The notes below the pieces were generated by a model that made no database searches, was not told the DNA's origin, and worked only from the letters and a program-made list of their open reading frames with translations. Of a DNA stretch of 64,000 nucleotides, positions 9,328-17,538 are shown piece by piece (the first letter of the stretch is position 1; each line of letters starts with the position of its first letter). This DNA comes from an uncultured Opitutaceae bacterium (GTDB lineage: Bacteria > Verrucomicrobiota > Verrucomicrobiia > Opitutales > Opitutaceae), in assembly GCA_937889545.1 (NCBI GenBank), contig CALAOT010000067.1, positions 1 to 64,000 of the forward strand. The letters run 5' to 3'. Position numbers and translations under genes: made by a program.

Positions 9328-9861
9328 ATGAAGCTCATCCTGAGAATGGCCGTGGCGCTCCTCGGGCTTGCGGCGGTTCTCGTGCTGGCCGGGTTCATCC
9401 TTCCCGGGCACTACCGCGTGGAGCGCACCGCGGCCATCGCGGCTGGGCCGGATGCCATCTTCCCGCTGATCGGGGATCTGAGGGCGTGGCCGCGCTGGGG
9501 CGTGTGGTTCCGGCGGGATCCCGCGATGCGGATCGCCTATTCGCCTTCGACGACGGGGGTGGGCGCGTGGAGCGAATGGAAGAGCGAGAGCCAGGGCGAC
9601 GGAAGGATGACGGTCACCTCGGTGCGGGCTCCGGCTCTCTTCGAATACCGGATTGAGTTCGCGGGCATGGCCTCGAGGGGCACGATGGTGCTTTCGCCCG
9701 GCGCCGGCGGCTCGACGCGGGTGACGATGGGCATGGAGGGCAACCTCGGGCGCAATCCGGTGAACCGCTGGCTCGGCCTGTTCATGGACAGGATGGTGGG
9801 CCCCGACTTCGATGCGGGCTCGCGAACCTCAGGAAGGCGAGCGAGGCGCCGCCCCGCCTGA
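9328..9861 (+). CDS. Membrane-anchored SRPBCC-fold protein with probable C-terminal frameshift
   Basis: The 177-residue product has one N-terminal membrane anchor (residues 5-27) followed by a START/polyketide-cyclase-like fold: HYRVERTAAIAAGPDAIFPLI, LRAWPRWGVW, and the terminal helix NRWLGLFMDRMVGPDF. Related proteins typically continue as a helix of the form GLANLRKASE after GPDF. Here the reading frame instead gives a basic tail (SRTSGRRARRRPA). Adding one C near 9819 restores LANLRKASEAPPRL and moves the stop to 9873-9875, where it overlaps the next gene's ATG as ATGA. This is most simply a one-base deletion or a sequencing error. Ligand and function are unknown. Confidence 0.75.
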   Translation: MKLILRMAVALLGLAAVLVLAGFILPGHYRVERTAAIAAGPDAIFPLIGDLRAWPRWGVWFRRDPAMRIAYSPSTTGVGAWSEWKSESQGDGRMTVTSVRAPALFEYRIEFAGMASRGTMVLSPGAGGSTRVTMGMEGNLGRNPVNRWLGLFMDRMVGPDFDAGSRTSGRRARRRPA

Positions 9862-9871
9862 GCCCCCGGCC

Positions 9872-10372
9872 ATGAACGACCTGAAGGCCCTGATGCTCCG
9901 CGGTCCGCGGCTTACGCTCGCGGTCGCAGAAAGCCTCACGAGCGGGCGGCTCCAGGCGCGGATAGGGGCGATCTCGGGGGCATCGGAGTTCTTCCTTGGC
10001 GGCGTGACCGCGTACTCTCTAGACGAGAAGGTTCGCCACCTCGGCATCGATCGCGCCGAGGCCTGCGCCGTGAACAGCGTCTCGGCGCGGGTCGCCGAGC
10101 AGATGGCGCGGGGCGCGTGCGTCCTGTTCGGGGCCGACCTGGGCGTGGCCACGACCGGCTACGCCGAGCCCTCCGCCGAATGGAATGTCGCCGAGCCGTT
10201 CGCATGGTGGGGCCTGGCCCGCCTGCAGCCCGGCGGGGACTTTGCCGTCTCTAGCGCCCGCGTGGACTGCCCGGGGTTTTCCCGGACCGATGTCCAGGAG
10301 CGCGTCGCCGGGGCGGCCTTCGACGCGCTCGTCAGGTGGGTCAGGGGGCCAGCTGCTGCACGTACGCCATGA
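9872..10372 (+). CDS. CinA C-terminal domain amidase (PncC-like nicotinamide mononucleotide deamidase)
   Basis: The 166-residue protein matches the stand-alone CinA C-terminal family. It carries LAVAESLTSGRLQARI near the start, GGVTAYSLDEKVRHLGI, and GVATTGYAEP, where the family active-site serine (AESLTSG) is present. PncC-type enzymes deamidate nicotinamide mononucleotide to nicotinic acid mononucleotide to recycle the pyridine ring. The start at 9872 fits the family; an in-frame ATG at 9812 lies inside the preceding gene. Its 3' end overlaps the convergent SYLF gene by 32 bases. Confidence 0.87.
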   Translation: MNDLKALMLRGPRLTLAVAESLTSGRLQARIGAISGASEFFLGGVTAYSLDEKVRHLGIDRAEACAVNSVSARVAEQMARGACVLFGADLGVATTGYAEPSAEWNVAEPFAWWGLARLQPGGDFAVSSARVDCPGFSRTDVQERVAGAAFDALVRWVRGPAAARTP

Positions 10373-11027
10373 GCGGCTGAACCTCGGTGGGCGGGGTGAT
10401 CCAGTCGCTGTAGAGCAGCTCGGGCATCGTGTAGGGGGTGTTGTAGAGGGTGAAATTGGCTGGATCGTTGCGCTGGACATGCCCGGCCTTGACCGTGGCC
10501 CCGGCGAAGAGCCCGACCGACCTCGAGTAGACGAGGACGGGCGCGATGAAGGTCGTCGAGCCGTCGTTCTCGTACTCAGCCGATTTCGGCCCGGCGACCG
10601 CCTTCGCGTCGACCCCGATGTTGAACCGGCTCGCGAAGAGCAGGCGCGGCGTCGCGTCGTCGGTGATGATGAATACGGTCTCGACCGACTTGGCCCCGGC
10701 CTGCAGGCCCAGGCTCGCCTCGCTCGCGTCGATCAGGACCGGGATGCTCCAGCGCCCGTTCGGCCTCTTCACCATCAGTACGCCGTAGCCGTCCTTGACG
10801 CCGAGGATGAGCCCGGCCTTGAACTGGCTCAGGACCATGACGCCTCGCGCCTTCCTCCACACGGCCGGGGGGACCGAGGTTTCGGGGGTCGCCATGAACT
10901 CCCGAAGGATGGCCTCGCACGTCTCGACGCGGACGACCAGGTCGGACCGCGGCGTATGGGAATCACCGGCGCGCGCTTGGGCTGAGCCGAAAATCGCGAT
11001 CAGGGAGAAGACAAGCAGTTTCTTCAT
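10341..11027 (-). CDS. SYLF/YSC84-domain exported protein
   Basis: The 228-residue protein has a signal peptide (MKKLLVFSLIAIFGSAQARA) and one SYLF domain. Recognisable segments are VWRKARGVMVLSQFKAGLILG, GYGVLMVKRPNGRWSIPV, and ASLGLQAGAKSVETVFII. SYLF domains in eukaryotes bind phosphoinositides and actin; bacterial versions are exported and may bind lipids. It is a single gene on the minus strand that overlaps the end of the CinA-like gene. The start at 11027 was chosen because the signal peptide begins there. Confidence 0.85.
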   Translation of the reverse strand: MKKLLVFSLIAIFGSAQARAGDSHTPRSDLVVRVETCEAILREFMATPETSVPPAVWRKARGVMVLSQFKAGLILGVKDGYGVLMVKRPNGRWSIPVLIDASEASLGLQAGAKSVETVFIITDDATPRLLFASRFNIGVDAKAVAGPKSAEYENDGSTTFIAPVLVYSRSVGLFAGATVKAGHVQRNDPANFTLYNTPYTMPELLYSDWITPPTEVQPLMAYVQQLAP

Positions 11028-11148
11028 AGAGGGAGTCGGATGTATTGTATGTCGCCGGAATTGCGAGCCCGGTCGAAGGATTGAAACAGGGAGCTGGTAG
11101 TTTGGAAAGCGCGGATTGGGCTTGGTTCCCCGCCGGCGCCCGATCCCG

Positions 11149-11520
11149 TCAATCGAGACCGCGGGCGGCGATCTGGTCCTCGTCCCAGCCGAGGAAATGC
11201 CCGAGCTCATGCAGGTACGTGAGGCGCACCTCGTCGCGGAAAGCCTCGACGTCCTCCTCCGCAAAATCCCATAGGTTGGCCGTGTAGAGGTAGATCCGGG
11301 GTGGCTGGAGATTCCCGCCCGAGAGCTCGGTCCCGAGCGGACTGCCGGCAAACAGGCCCAGGAGGTCGGGCTCAAAGCCGTCGGCCAGCACGTCCGCATC
11401 GGGCGCGGGCTCCATGCGCACCGGCACGGACCGCGCCGCCTCGCGGATGTCGGGCGGAAGCCTGCGCTGGGTCGCCGCCACGGCCTCGGAGGCGATGCGT
11501 ATGAGCCGGGATTCCTTCAT
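11149..11520 (-). CDS. Small zincin-like metallopeptidase
   Basis: This 123-residue protein carries HELGHFLGWDED near its C-terminus, the HExxHxxG-type zinc site of the minimal zincin family (PF06262/DUF1025-like). The N-terminal half has the family's IREAARSVPVRMEP and a PRIYLYTANLWDF strand. Members are small and cytoplasmic, with no established substrate. Its ATG (11518-11520) overlaps the stop of the upstream ABC permease gene in an ATGA arrangement, so translation is probably coupled and the protein made together with the exporter. Confidence 0.8.
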   Translation of the reverse strand: MKESRLIRIASEAVAATQRRLPPDIREAARSVPVRMEPAPDADVLADGFEPDLLGLFAGSPLGTELSGGNLQPPRIYLYTANLWDFAEEDVEAFRDEVRLTYLHELGHFLGWDEDQIAARGLD

Positions 11521-13307
11521 TTGGATTCGGTCGAGAGGTCGAACTTCTCGAACCTCCAGCCCAGCCACCACAACCCCACCGCCGCCTCGCTGGCAAGGAC
11601 CGTCAGCACCGCCGCGGAGGCTAGGGCGATGGCCGGGCCCACGCCGAACACCCATTGGAACGAGAAGAAGATGAGCGCGGCGGCGCACGCCGCGGGCAGC
11701 GCCACAAGCAGCGCGAGCAGGAACTGCGCGATCGTGAAGATCAGCCGCTGGCCGAACATCTCGATTCCGGCCCCGCGAGACCTCGACGCCTGGTACCAGG
11801 CCGGAAGGAGCACCATGATCGCGTTGGGGACGATTAGCTGCATGAAGCAGAGGAGGGGCGCCGCCGATCCCAGGCACACGACGATTGTCACGCGGACGCC
11901 GGAGGTCAGCCACCCGGCCTCGCCTTTGGGGTCGACGGCGAAGGTGCTGACAAGGATGCAGAACCAGAGGACCAGCGAGAGGACCGCCGTGGGCGCGAGA
12001 AGCTCGCCGAGCGCCAGCCGCCATCCCTCGATGGGGTACGTCTTCAGGATGTCCGCGTTCGGCAGGTCGTTCCTGAGGTCCTGGCGCGCGATCTGCGGCC
12101 CCACAAAGAGGGTGTAGGCCGCGACAATGCAGCAGAGCGCCACGACCAGCAGGCCGTAAGCTTCGGCCCGGTTTGACCTGGCGTACTCGGCGAGCAGGGG
12201 CCTGAGCACGAGCGACACGCAAAGGATGATCCAGAGGAAGAGCAGCGCGGTCCGCCTGTTGAGGAGCGAGCTGCGCATCGAGAGAAGGTTCTTCCAAAGG
12301 AAGGCGATCTCCGGCGGGCCGCGGGGCGAAAGCGGGAACGGGCCCGCCCGGCCCTTTGGCCTGGAGGATCCGGCCGCCGGCAGGTCGCCCCTCTGCGCCG
12401 CGGCCTTCGCCGCCGTGCGCTTCTCGGCGAGAGCGATCGATCCCTCCTCGAACGAGGCCTCCGTGCTGGAGACCCAGTAGTAGTGAAGCGCGAGCAGGAG
12501 GAGGGCCGGTATCATCGCCACGCCGAATTCGCGGGCTCCGGCCGCGGAGTAGGGGCCGAACGCGATCCGAAACGGAAGGATGAGCCAGTGAAGCGGCGAC
12601 GAGCCCAGCAGGCCCGGGATGAACCGCTCGGCCTCCCTTGCGCCCGCGAGATTGCCCGGCGGGGACGCGCTGGCGAACGCCGCCGCCGACCAGGCGACCG
12701 CGAGCACGTACAGGGCGATCGCGGCGACCGCGGCCGCGCGCCAAAGCAGGAAGCCGGAGGCCTTTTCCCTCAGGCGGGCGAGGGTGAGTTTCGTCCCGTT
12801 GAGGTGCAGGTCAAAGGTCGAGAGGACGACCCACCACCCCACGGCCTGGAGGGCGCGGTTCCCCCCGGCGTATCCGAATCGGTTGAAAAAGAAGGCCATC
12901 AGCACCGAGGTGAACAGGATGGCGAACTGGGCGCTCAGCAGGCGGAAGTGGATGAGGGCCCTCCGGGTGATCGGGGCGGGGAAGAGGAAGGCGATCTCGG
13001 CCTCGCTGAATCGCAGCGCGGGCTTCTCGGCCGGCGCGATCCATGCGAACGCGACCCGGATCAGCGCCAGCGCGGACAGGCCCACGCAGATGAAGGCCAT
13101 GCCGATCATCCTCGTGTCGGCGATCGCCGGCGCGCTGGCCGCGGCGGGGGCGCCCGGCATGGCCAGCCTTTGCTGCAGGACGAAGTAGAAATACGCGATC
13201 GCGACCGCCGTGCCGACCAGGTACTTCGGCTGGCGAAGCCTGCCGACCCGGAAGACGACGAGGTTCCGCAGCGACGTTAACCGGAGGTAGAGGAGGGCGC
13301 CGATCAT
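11517..13307 (-). CDS. ABC exporter permease (large, about 10 membrane segments)
   Basis: The 596-residue protein has repeated hydrophobic segments and resembles the putative ABC exporter permeases paired with a single ATPase. Its N-terminus (MIGALLYLRLTSLRNLVVFR, then LRQPKYLVGTAVAIAYFYFV) is typical of that group. A charged cytoplasmic loop lies around residues 270-330, between the two membrane halves. The ATPase gene lies just upstream (stop at 13333, 25 bases away), so the two form an exporter. The substrate is not apparent. Confidence 0.82.
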   Translation of the reverse strand: MIGALLYLRLTSLRNLVVFRVGRLRQPKYLVGTAVAIAYFYFVLQQRLAMPGAPAAASAPAIADTRMIGMAFICVGLSALALIRVAFAWIAPAEKPALRFSEAEIAFLFPAPITRRALIHFRLLSAQFAILFTSVLMAFFFNRFGYAGGNRALQAVGWWVVLSTFDLHLNGTKLTLARLREKASGFLLWRAAAVAAIALYVLAVAWSAAAFASASPPGNLAGAREAERFIPGLLGSSPLHWLILPFRIAFGPYSAAGAREFGVAMIPALLLLALHYYWVSSTEASFEEGSIALAEKRTAAKAAAQRGDLPAAGSSRPKGRAGPFPLSPRGPPEIAFLWKNLLSMRSSLLNRRTALLFLWIILCVSLVLRPLLAEYARSNRAEAYGLLVVALCCIVAAYTLFVGPQIARQDLRNDLPNADILKTYPIEGWRLALGELLAPTAVLSLVLWFCILVSTFAVDPKGEAGWLTSGVRVTIVVCLGSAAPLLCFMQLIVPNAIMVLLPAWYQASRSRGAGIEMFGQRLIFTIAQFLLALLVALPAACAAALIFFSFQWVFGVGPAIALASAAVLTVLASEAAVGLWWLGWRFEKFDLSTESK

Positions 13308-13332
13308 GGCGGACTGCGGGGTGCGCGGCCCC

Positions 13333-14064
13333 TCATGTCTCGGATCCGCCCGTGGCGCGGATGAAGACCTCCTCGAGGTTAACGCCGGCCTCGCCGTTGC
13401 TGAACTGCGCGGCGACTTCCGCGATGGTCCCGTCGGCCACCTTGTCCCCCTTCTTCAGGATCAGGACGTGCGTGCAGATCTCCTCGAGAAGATGCAGCAG
13501 GTGGGAGCTCAGGACGATGGACGCCCCATCGCGCGCGCGCCGCATGATCGAGTCCTTCATGCGCCGGATGCCGAGCGGGTCGAGGCCGGTGAGCGGCTCG
13601 TCGAAGAAGATCACGCTCGGCGAGTGCAGGAGGCCGCAGGCGATGACGAGCTTCTGCTTCATGCCGCGGGAAAGCTCCCCGGGCAGGACGTCCGCCTTCT
13701 CCACGAGCTCCAATTCCTCGAGGAGCGGCCTTGCCAGCTCCTCGTAGCGAGCGACGCCGTAGATCCGCGCCACGAAGGCGAGGTGCTGGCGGACCGTGAG
13801 ATATTCGAACAGCCGGGGCTCGTCGGGAAAGAAGGCGAGCGCGCGCTTTGCCGCGACCGGGTCGGCCGCGAGGTCGTGTCCGGCGATGCGGATCGAACCC
13901 GCGCTCGCCGGAATCACCCCGGAGAGGCACCGGAGCGTGGAGGTCTTGCCGGCGCCATTAGGCCCCACGAGCCCGAGGACCTCGCCTGGGCGGACGGAAA
14001 ACGACAGGTTGCGGACCGCCGTAAAGGCGCCGTATCGTTTGGTAAGCGCTTCAACCTCAATCAT
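13333..14064 (-). CDS. ABC transporter ATP-binding protein
   Basis: The 243-residue ATPase has Walker [10 protein letters not shown], signature LSRGMKQKL, Walker B VIFFDEPLTGLDP and H-loop SSHLLHLL. It drives the adjacent permease. The frame continues upstream to 14460, but ATG at 14064 (MIEVEALTKRYGAFTAV) is the normal start for this family. The LSRGMKQK variant is typical of exporters in the CcmA/NatA group. With the permease and the zincin it makes a three-gene minus-strand operon. Confidence 0.93.
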   Translation of the reverse strand: MIEVEALTKRYGAFTAVRNLSFSVRPGEVLGLVGPNGAGKTSTLRCLSGVIPASAGSIRIAGHDLAADPVAAKRALAFFPDEPRLFEYLTVRQHLAFVARIYGVARYEELARPLLEELELVEKADVLPGELSRGMKQKLVIACGLLHSPSVIFFDEPLTGLDPLGIRRMKDSIMRRARDGASIVLSSHLLHLLEEICTHVLILKKGDKVADGTIAEVAAQFSNGEAGVNLEEVFIRATGGSET

Positions 14065-14154
14065 TGGCGGGAACGCTGCAGGCAAGTAGCCCTCGGGGCA
14101 AGTCCGCCAATAGAAAATGGGTAACCAATGCGCCCAGTTTTCGTCATCTTTTGC

Positions 14155-14622
14155 ATGAAGGCACATCCCGCAGTCTCCGTTTCGATCCTTTCGATCGCCC
14201 TCGCCTTGTCCGCTTCGACGGGCCGGGCGGATGATCCCGCCAGCCCGCCTGCGCCTCCTCCTGTGGCGCCCGGAAACCCGCCGGCCACGCCCGGTGACGG
14301 AACCCAGACCGCTCCCACGCCTCCGCCAAAGGGGCCGCGGCGCATGCGGCAGGGCTACGAGCTCGCGGAGCTGACCGAGAAGCTCAACCTCACGGCGGAC
14401 CAGCAGAAGACAATCGGCGGAATCATCAGGGACGGCCGGAGCCAGATGCGGGGGGTCCACGGCGACGACTCTCTCTCCAAGGATGACAGGAGGGCCAAGA
14501 TGCAGGAGATCAATGCCTCGACCCGCGGCCAGATCCGGGCCGCCCTCACCCCCGACCAGCAGAAGCTGTTCGACGCGATGCCTCCGGGCGGGGCACGGCC
14601 CAAGCAGCCGGACAGCAACTGA
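14155..14622 (+). CDS. Exported Spy/LTXXQ-like protein
   Basis: The 155-residue protein has a signal peptide (MKAHPAVSVSILSIALALSA), a proline-rich linker (residues about 27-60), and then a helical region ELTEKLNLTADQQKTIGGII and IRAALTPDQQKLFDAM. The two LTxxQQ elements are the mark of Spy/CpxP-like periplasmic proteins, which act as chaperones or metal/stress sensors in other bacteria. An ATG at 14128 is in frame but would place extra residues before the signal peptide. It is followed by a terminator-like hairpin and an inverted repeat. Confidence 0.75.
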   Translation: MKAHPAVSVSILSIALALSASTGRADDPASPPAPPPVAPGNPPATPGDGTQTAPTPPPKGPRRMRQGYELAELTEKLNLTADQQKTIGGIIRDGRSQMRGVHGDDSLSKDDRRAKMQEINASTRGQIRAALTPDQQKLFDAMPPGGARPKQPDSN

Positions 14623-14625
14623 CCC

Positions 14626-14653
14626 GCCGGGGAGGCCGGCCGGCCGGCTTTTT
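14626..14653 (+). terminator. Probable intrinsic terminator after the Spy-like gene
   Basis: A GC-only stem built from GCCGG and the GGCCGGCC repeats is followed directly by TTTTT. It lies 4 bases after the stop at 14622. Several stem registers are possible because the repeat is self-complementary. Confidence 0.5.
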
Positions 14654-14674
14654 CGCGTGCGTTCGCACGCGAAA
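14651..14674. repeat. Perfect 11-bp inverted repeat with 2-base loop
   Basis: TTTCGCGTGCG, then TT, then CGCACGCGAAA, located 24 bases before the AEC transporter start. As RNA it would be a very stable hairpin in the leader; as DNA it is a symmetric operator-like site. Confidence 0.5.
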
Positions 14675-14697
14675 GCGTCATCCCTCGCTCCCGCGAA

Positions 14698-15672
14698 ATG
14701 ACGATTGCGGAGCTCTTCCTACTGATCCTGCCCGTATTTGCGCTGATCGCCGTCGGTGTCGCCCTGCGCCGCTGCCACTGGATCGAGGGAACGGCTGAGA
14801 CAAGCGTGATCCGGCTCGTCATGTACATCTGCATGCCGTGCCTGGCGTTTGACACGATTGTCGGCAACTCCGCGCTGCATGACGCCGGGAACCTGCTTTT
14901 CCCGCCGCTCGCGGGATTCGCGACGACATCGGCGGGATTCCTGGTGGCCTACGTTGTCGCGCGGTGGATTGGCCTCGAGGCGGGAGCGGGTTTGCGGACG
15001 TTCGCGCTCTCCGCGGGGGTCTGCAACTACGCCTACCTGCCTTTCCCGATCCTCGGGGGGATCTGGGGGGGGCGGACCCAGGGGGTCCTGTTCGTGCACA
15101 ACATGGGCGTGGAGTTGGCGATCTGGTCGGTCGGGCTCCTGGTGCTGACCGGCGCGTCGCTGCGCGAAGGATGGCGGAGGCTCATCTCGCCGATGCTCGT
15201 CACGCTCGTGGCCGCGCTCGCGATCAACGTGTCCGGGCTCTCGCCGCACGTCCCGGATCTTGCCAGGAGCTTGGCGCATTCGATCGGAGCGTGCGCGGTT
15301 CCGATCGGGATCATGGTGACGGGGGTCAACCTTGGGAACTACCTCGATGAGCCTGCGAAGCTCCTGCACCGGAACGTGGCGGTCGCCGCATGTGCCGTGC
15401 GGCTGGGGATCCTGCCGGTGCTCATCCTGTGTGTCGCGCGCTGGCTGCCCTGCCCGGTCGAGCTTAAGCGGGTGCTTGTCGTCCAGGCGGCGATGCCCGC
15501 CGGCGTGATACCGATCATCATCGCGCAGTATTACGGCGGAAAACCCCTCACGGCGGTGCAGATCGTCCTCTCGACGACATCGGTCGGGCTCGTCACGTGC
15601 CCACTATGGATTCGCGCCGGGTTGGCGTGGGTGGGGTTCTTGGCTAGTTTCGGAAAGGAGATCATCAAATGA
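14698..15672 (+). CDS. AEC (auxin efflux carrier) family transporter
   Basis: The 324-residue protein has about 10 membrane segments and the AEC pattern: LFLLILPVFALIAVGVALRR at the start, RLVMYICMPCLAFDTIV, SAGVCNYAYLPFPILGGIWG, and VLVVQAAMPAGVIPIIIAQYY near the C-terminus. Bacterial relatives carry malate, malonate or other organic acids across the inner membrane. It is a single gene; the VPDAG-tail gene converges on it. The substrate is unknown. Confidence 0.88.
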   Translation: MTIAELFLLILPVFALIAVGVALRRCHWIEGTAETSVIRLVMYICMPCLAFDTIVGNSALHDAGNLLFPPLAGFATTSAGFLVAYVVARWIGLEAGAGLRTFALSAGVCNYAYLPFPILGGIWGGRTQGVLFVHNMGVELAIWSVGLLVLTGASLREGWRRLISPMLVTLVAALAINVSGLSPHVPDLARSLAHSIGACAVPIGIMVTGVNLGNYLDEPAKLLHRNVAVAACAVRLGILPVLILCVARWLPCPVELKRVLVVQAAMPAGVIPIIIAQYYGGKPLTAVQIVLSTTSVGLVTCPLWIRAGLAWVGFLASFGKEIIK

Positions 15673-15777
15673 TAACCAAGCAAAGGAGACGACGTCCCGT
15701 CCACGCGGGAACCATCTCGACCGATGGACAACACGCCGGACCCGGCCTTAGCCCTAGAGCGCTGGGTGCGTCCGAAT

Positions 15778-15798
15778 CCCCGGGAACTCAACCCGGGG
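15778..15798. terminator. Hairpin between convergent genes
   Basis: CCCCGGG, a 7-base loop, then CCCGGGG form a strong stem between the AEC transporter gene (ends 15672) and the VPDAG-tail gene (ends 15836). No T-tract follows on either strand, so it is only a candidate terminator or messenger-stabilising hairpin. Confidence 0.3.
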
Positions 15799-15835
15799 CG
15801 ATCGGGCGGCAAGGCAGCGTGAGACTTCCCCAGTC

Positions 15836-16735
15836 CTAGGCACGCCGAAGGCGTCCAACGTACCGCAAGCCGAGCAACGAAGCGAGCGCCATGCCGAACA
15901 GGGCTGCGGTGCTGCCGGCGTCCGGCACCCCGTTAATCGACGCGCCGCGAATCGTGGTGGTGACAAGGTGATTGACGTCGCCATAGGTGACGCCGTTGAA
16001 GACCGCGCTCGGAAGGGGCGGCACGGTGTAAGGCGTATACCCGTTCAGCGGTGTCCCGTTGCCAAATATCGCGGTCCCGAGGAACAGGCCGTTCGGCTGA
16101 AGGCCATTGGGGATCTCCGAGTAGGTGCTCGTGCTGAAAATCTGGGTTGGATCAACCGCATTGGGTGTCTCGAAAAAGCTTCCTCCCGTCACCAGCGACG
16201 ATGAAGGAGTCTCGTAGACCCCGGTAAAGAGATCGAAGTCAAACCAGCTCGCGACTTCGTTCACGTGCTGCACGATGGCGGCACCGCTGGAATCATCGGC
16301 GCCGAGGACGATTCCGCCGCCGGCCTCGGCGAGGTGCAGACCCTCGTTTTCCGTGAAGTTGACCTGGTCCGTGTCGTTGTTGGCGCGCCAGGAAAGACCG
16401 TCCATGATCCACTGGGAGTGGGTGGCGTTGAATGTTTTCAGGGCAGCCTCGTCGCTTGCGTCGAACGCCAAAGCGGGGACAGCGGGAGAGAATGTATTCC
16501 CGAAAGTGCCATCGTTCCATATCCAGATTTCATCGATGTTCGAATCGCTGGCCAAGTTGGTCGCGATGACATCCGGCCCGAACGCAGCTTGAACCACACC
16601 GAACCCGGCGGCGGCGAGCGGCGCGGCGATGGTGCTCGACGCATCTCCATTGATTATCAGGACGTCCTGCTTGGCGCTGAGGACTGGCACAAAGGCGGCG
16701 GCGGAAACGAATATGAGAAACGTTGGCGATTTCAT
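15836..16735 (-). CDS. Secreted protein with VPDSG/PEP-CTERM-type sorting tail
   Basis: The 299-residue protein has a signal peptide (MKSPTFLIFVSAAAFVPVLSA) and ends with the sorting tail VPDAGSTAALFGMALASLLG plus a basic tip (RYVGRLRRA), the verrucomicrobial VPDSG-CTERM architecture processed by an exosortase. The N-terminal region starts DVLIINGDASSTIAAPLAAAG and contains GGIVLGADDSSGAAIVQHVN, which looks like a Rossmann-like alpha/beta domain, so it may be more than a passive surface protein. It is less GC-rich by eye than its neighbours. No exosortase gene is in the window. The start at ATG 16735 was chosen for the signal peptide. Confidence 0.82.
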   Translation of the reverse strand: MKSPTFLIFVSAAAFVPVLSAKQDVLIINGDASSTIAAPLAAAGFGVVQAAFGPDVIATNLASDSNIDEIWIWNDGTFGNTFSPAVPALAFDASDEAALKTFNATHSQWIMDGLSWRANNDTDQVNFTENEGLHLAEAGGGIVLGADDSSGAAIVQHVNEVASWFDFDLFTGVYETPSSSLVTGGSFFETPNAVDPTQIFSTSTYSEIPNGLQPNGLFLGTAIFGNGTPLNGYTPYTVPPLPSAVFNGVTYGDVNHLVTTTIRGASINGVPDAGSTAALFGMALASLLGLRYVGRLRRA

Positions 16736-17024
16736 ATATAGGTGATCTGCAATATTCGTGCCATTAATCACTTGCGATACGATGTCTATTCCAAGTCCTT
16801 GAAGGAAATTAGCTATGGTCTTATATTTTCTAAGAACCTCGCCGCATCTTTATTTGAATAGACGCGAAAATCGCCGGATTTCCTTACACGCCAGGCACTA
16901 AAATGGATAGGTTTCCGACAGCAAGAAAGGGAAAGCCGCCATTTTCAGGGCGACCGTCAAGCTGATACACTACCGGGGGCCTCCTAGGCTTCGCAATCGG
17001 GCGAAAATGTGCCATGGTTTCGGG
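16736..17024. promoter_or_regulatory. AT-rich divergent intergenic region
   Basis: This 289-base gap separates the minus-strand VPDAG gene from the plus-strand thioredoxin-like gene and has markedly lower GC than the coding DNA. On the minus strand a TATAAG hexamer (plus-strand 16820-16825) sits about 85 bases before the ATG and is a candidate -10 element; no convincing -35 is seen. No ORF or RNA is recognised. Confidence 0.4.
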
Positions 17025-17531
17025 ATGATCCGCAGCATCGCCATCTCCGCATTCGCCGCTGCCGTCCTGGCGCCGTGCCTGGTCCGCGCCGACGACAGGC
17101 CCACTTCCGCGATCGAGCAGCAGATAGCCGACGCGACAAACTCATCGCGGGTCACGGTGGTCCACTTCTGGGCGCCGTGGTGCCTCAACTGCAAGGCCGA
17201 GCTCGCCAACGGCGGGTGGAGCGGGTTCATCGCGGGCAATCCCGACGTCGATTTTGTTTTCGTGACCATTTGGAATCCGGTCGACGGGCGCGATCTCCTG
17301 GAGAAGTTCGGGGTGGGAGCCGAGAAGAACTTCCAGCTGCTGCTCCATCCGAATGCCTCGAGAAAGAGGGGCGAGAAGGTGGCGGAGCTCCTGGGGATCC
17401 CGATCTCTTGGATTCCGACGACATGGGTCTTCAAGGACGGCAAGCTGCGCTACGCGATGAACTACGGGGAGCTGCGCTTCCCCATGCTCCAGCAGCTGGT
17501 CAGGGACTCCACGGACGCCTGGGATCACTAG
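17025..17531 (+). CDS. Exported thioredoxin-fold protein (CxxC = CLNC)
   Basis: The 168-residue protein has a signal peptide (MIRSIAISAFAAAVLAPCLVRA) and one thioredoxin fold. The active-site motif is FWAPWCLNCKAE, so both cysteines are present, with an unusual Leu-Asn pair between them. The cis-proline loop is WIPTTWVFKDGKLRYAM. It probably acts as a periplasmic reductase or cytochrome-maturation-like protein. The dehydrogenase gene begins 7 bases after its stop, so they may share a transcript, though the functions do not obviously connect. Confidence 0.8.
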   Translation: MIRSIAISAFAAAVLAPCLVRADDRPTSAIEQQIADATNSSRVTVVHFWAPWCLNCKAELANGGWSGFIAGNPDVDFVFVTIWNPVDGRDLLEKFGVGAEKNFQLLLHPNASRKRGEKVAELLGIPISWIPTTWVFKDGKLRYAMNYGELRFPMLQQLVRDSTDAWDH

Positions 17532-17538
17532 GACCGCC

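Noticed and set aside
15690-15835. Possible tRNA or riboswitch between the AEC and VPDAG genes
   Set aside because: The only strong structure is one 7-bp stem. No cloverleaf, anticodon arm or known riboswitch core could be traced.
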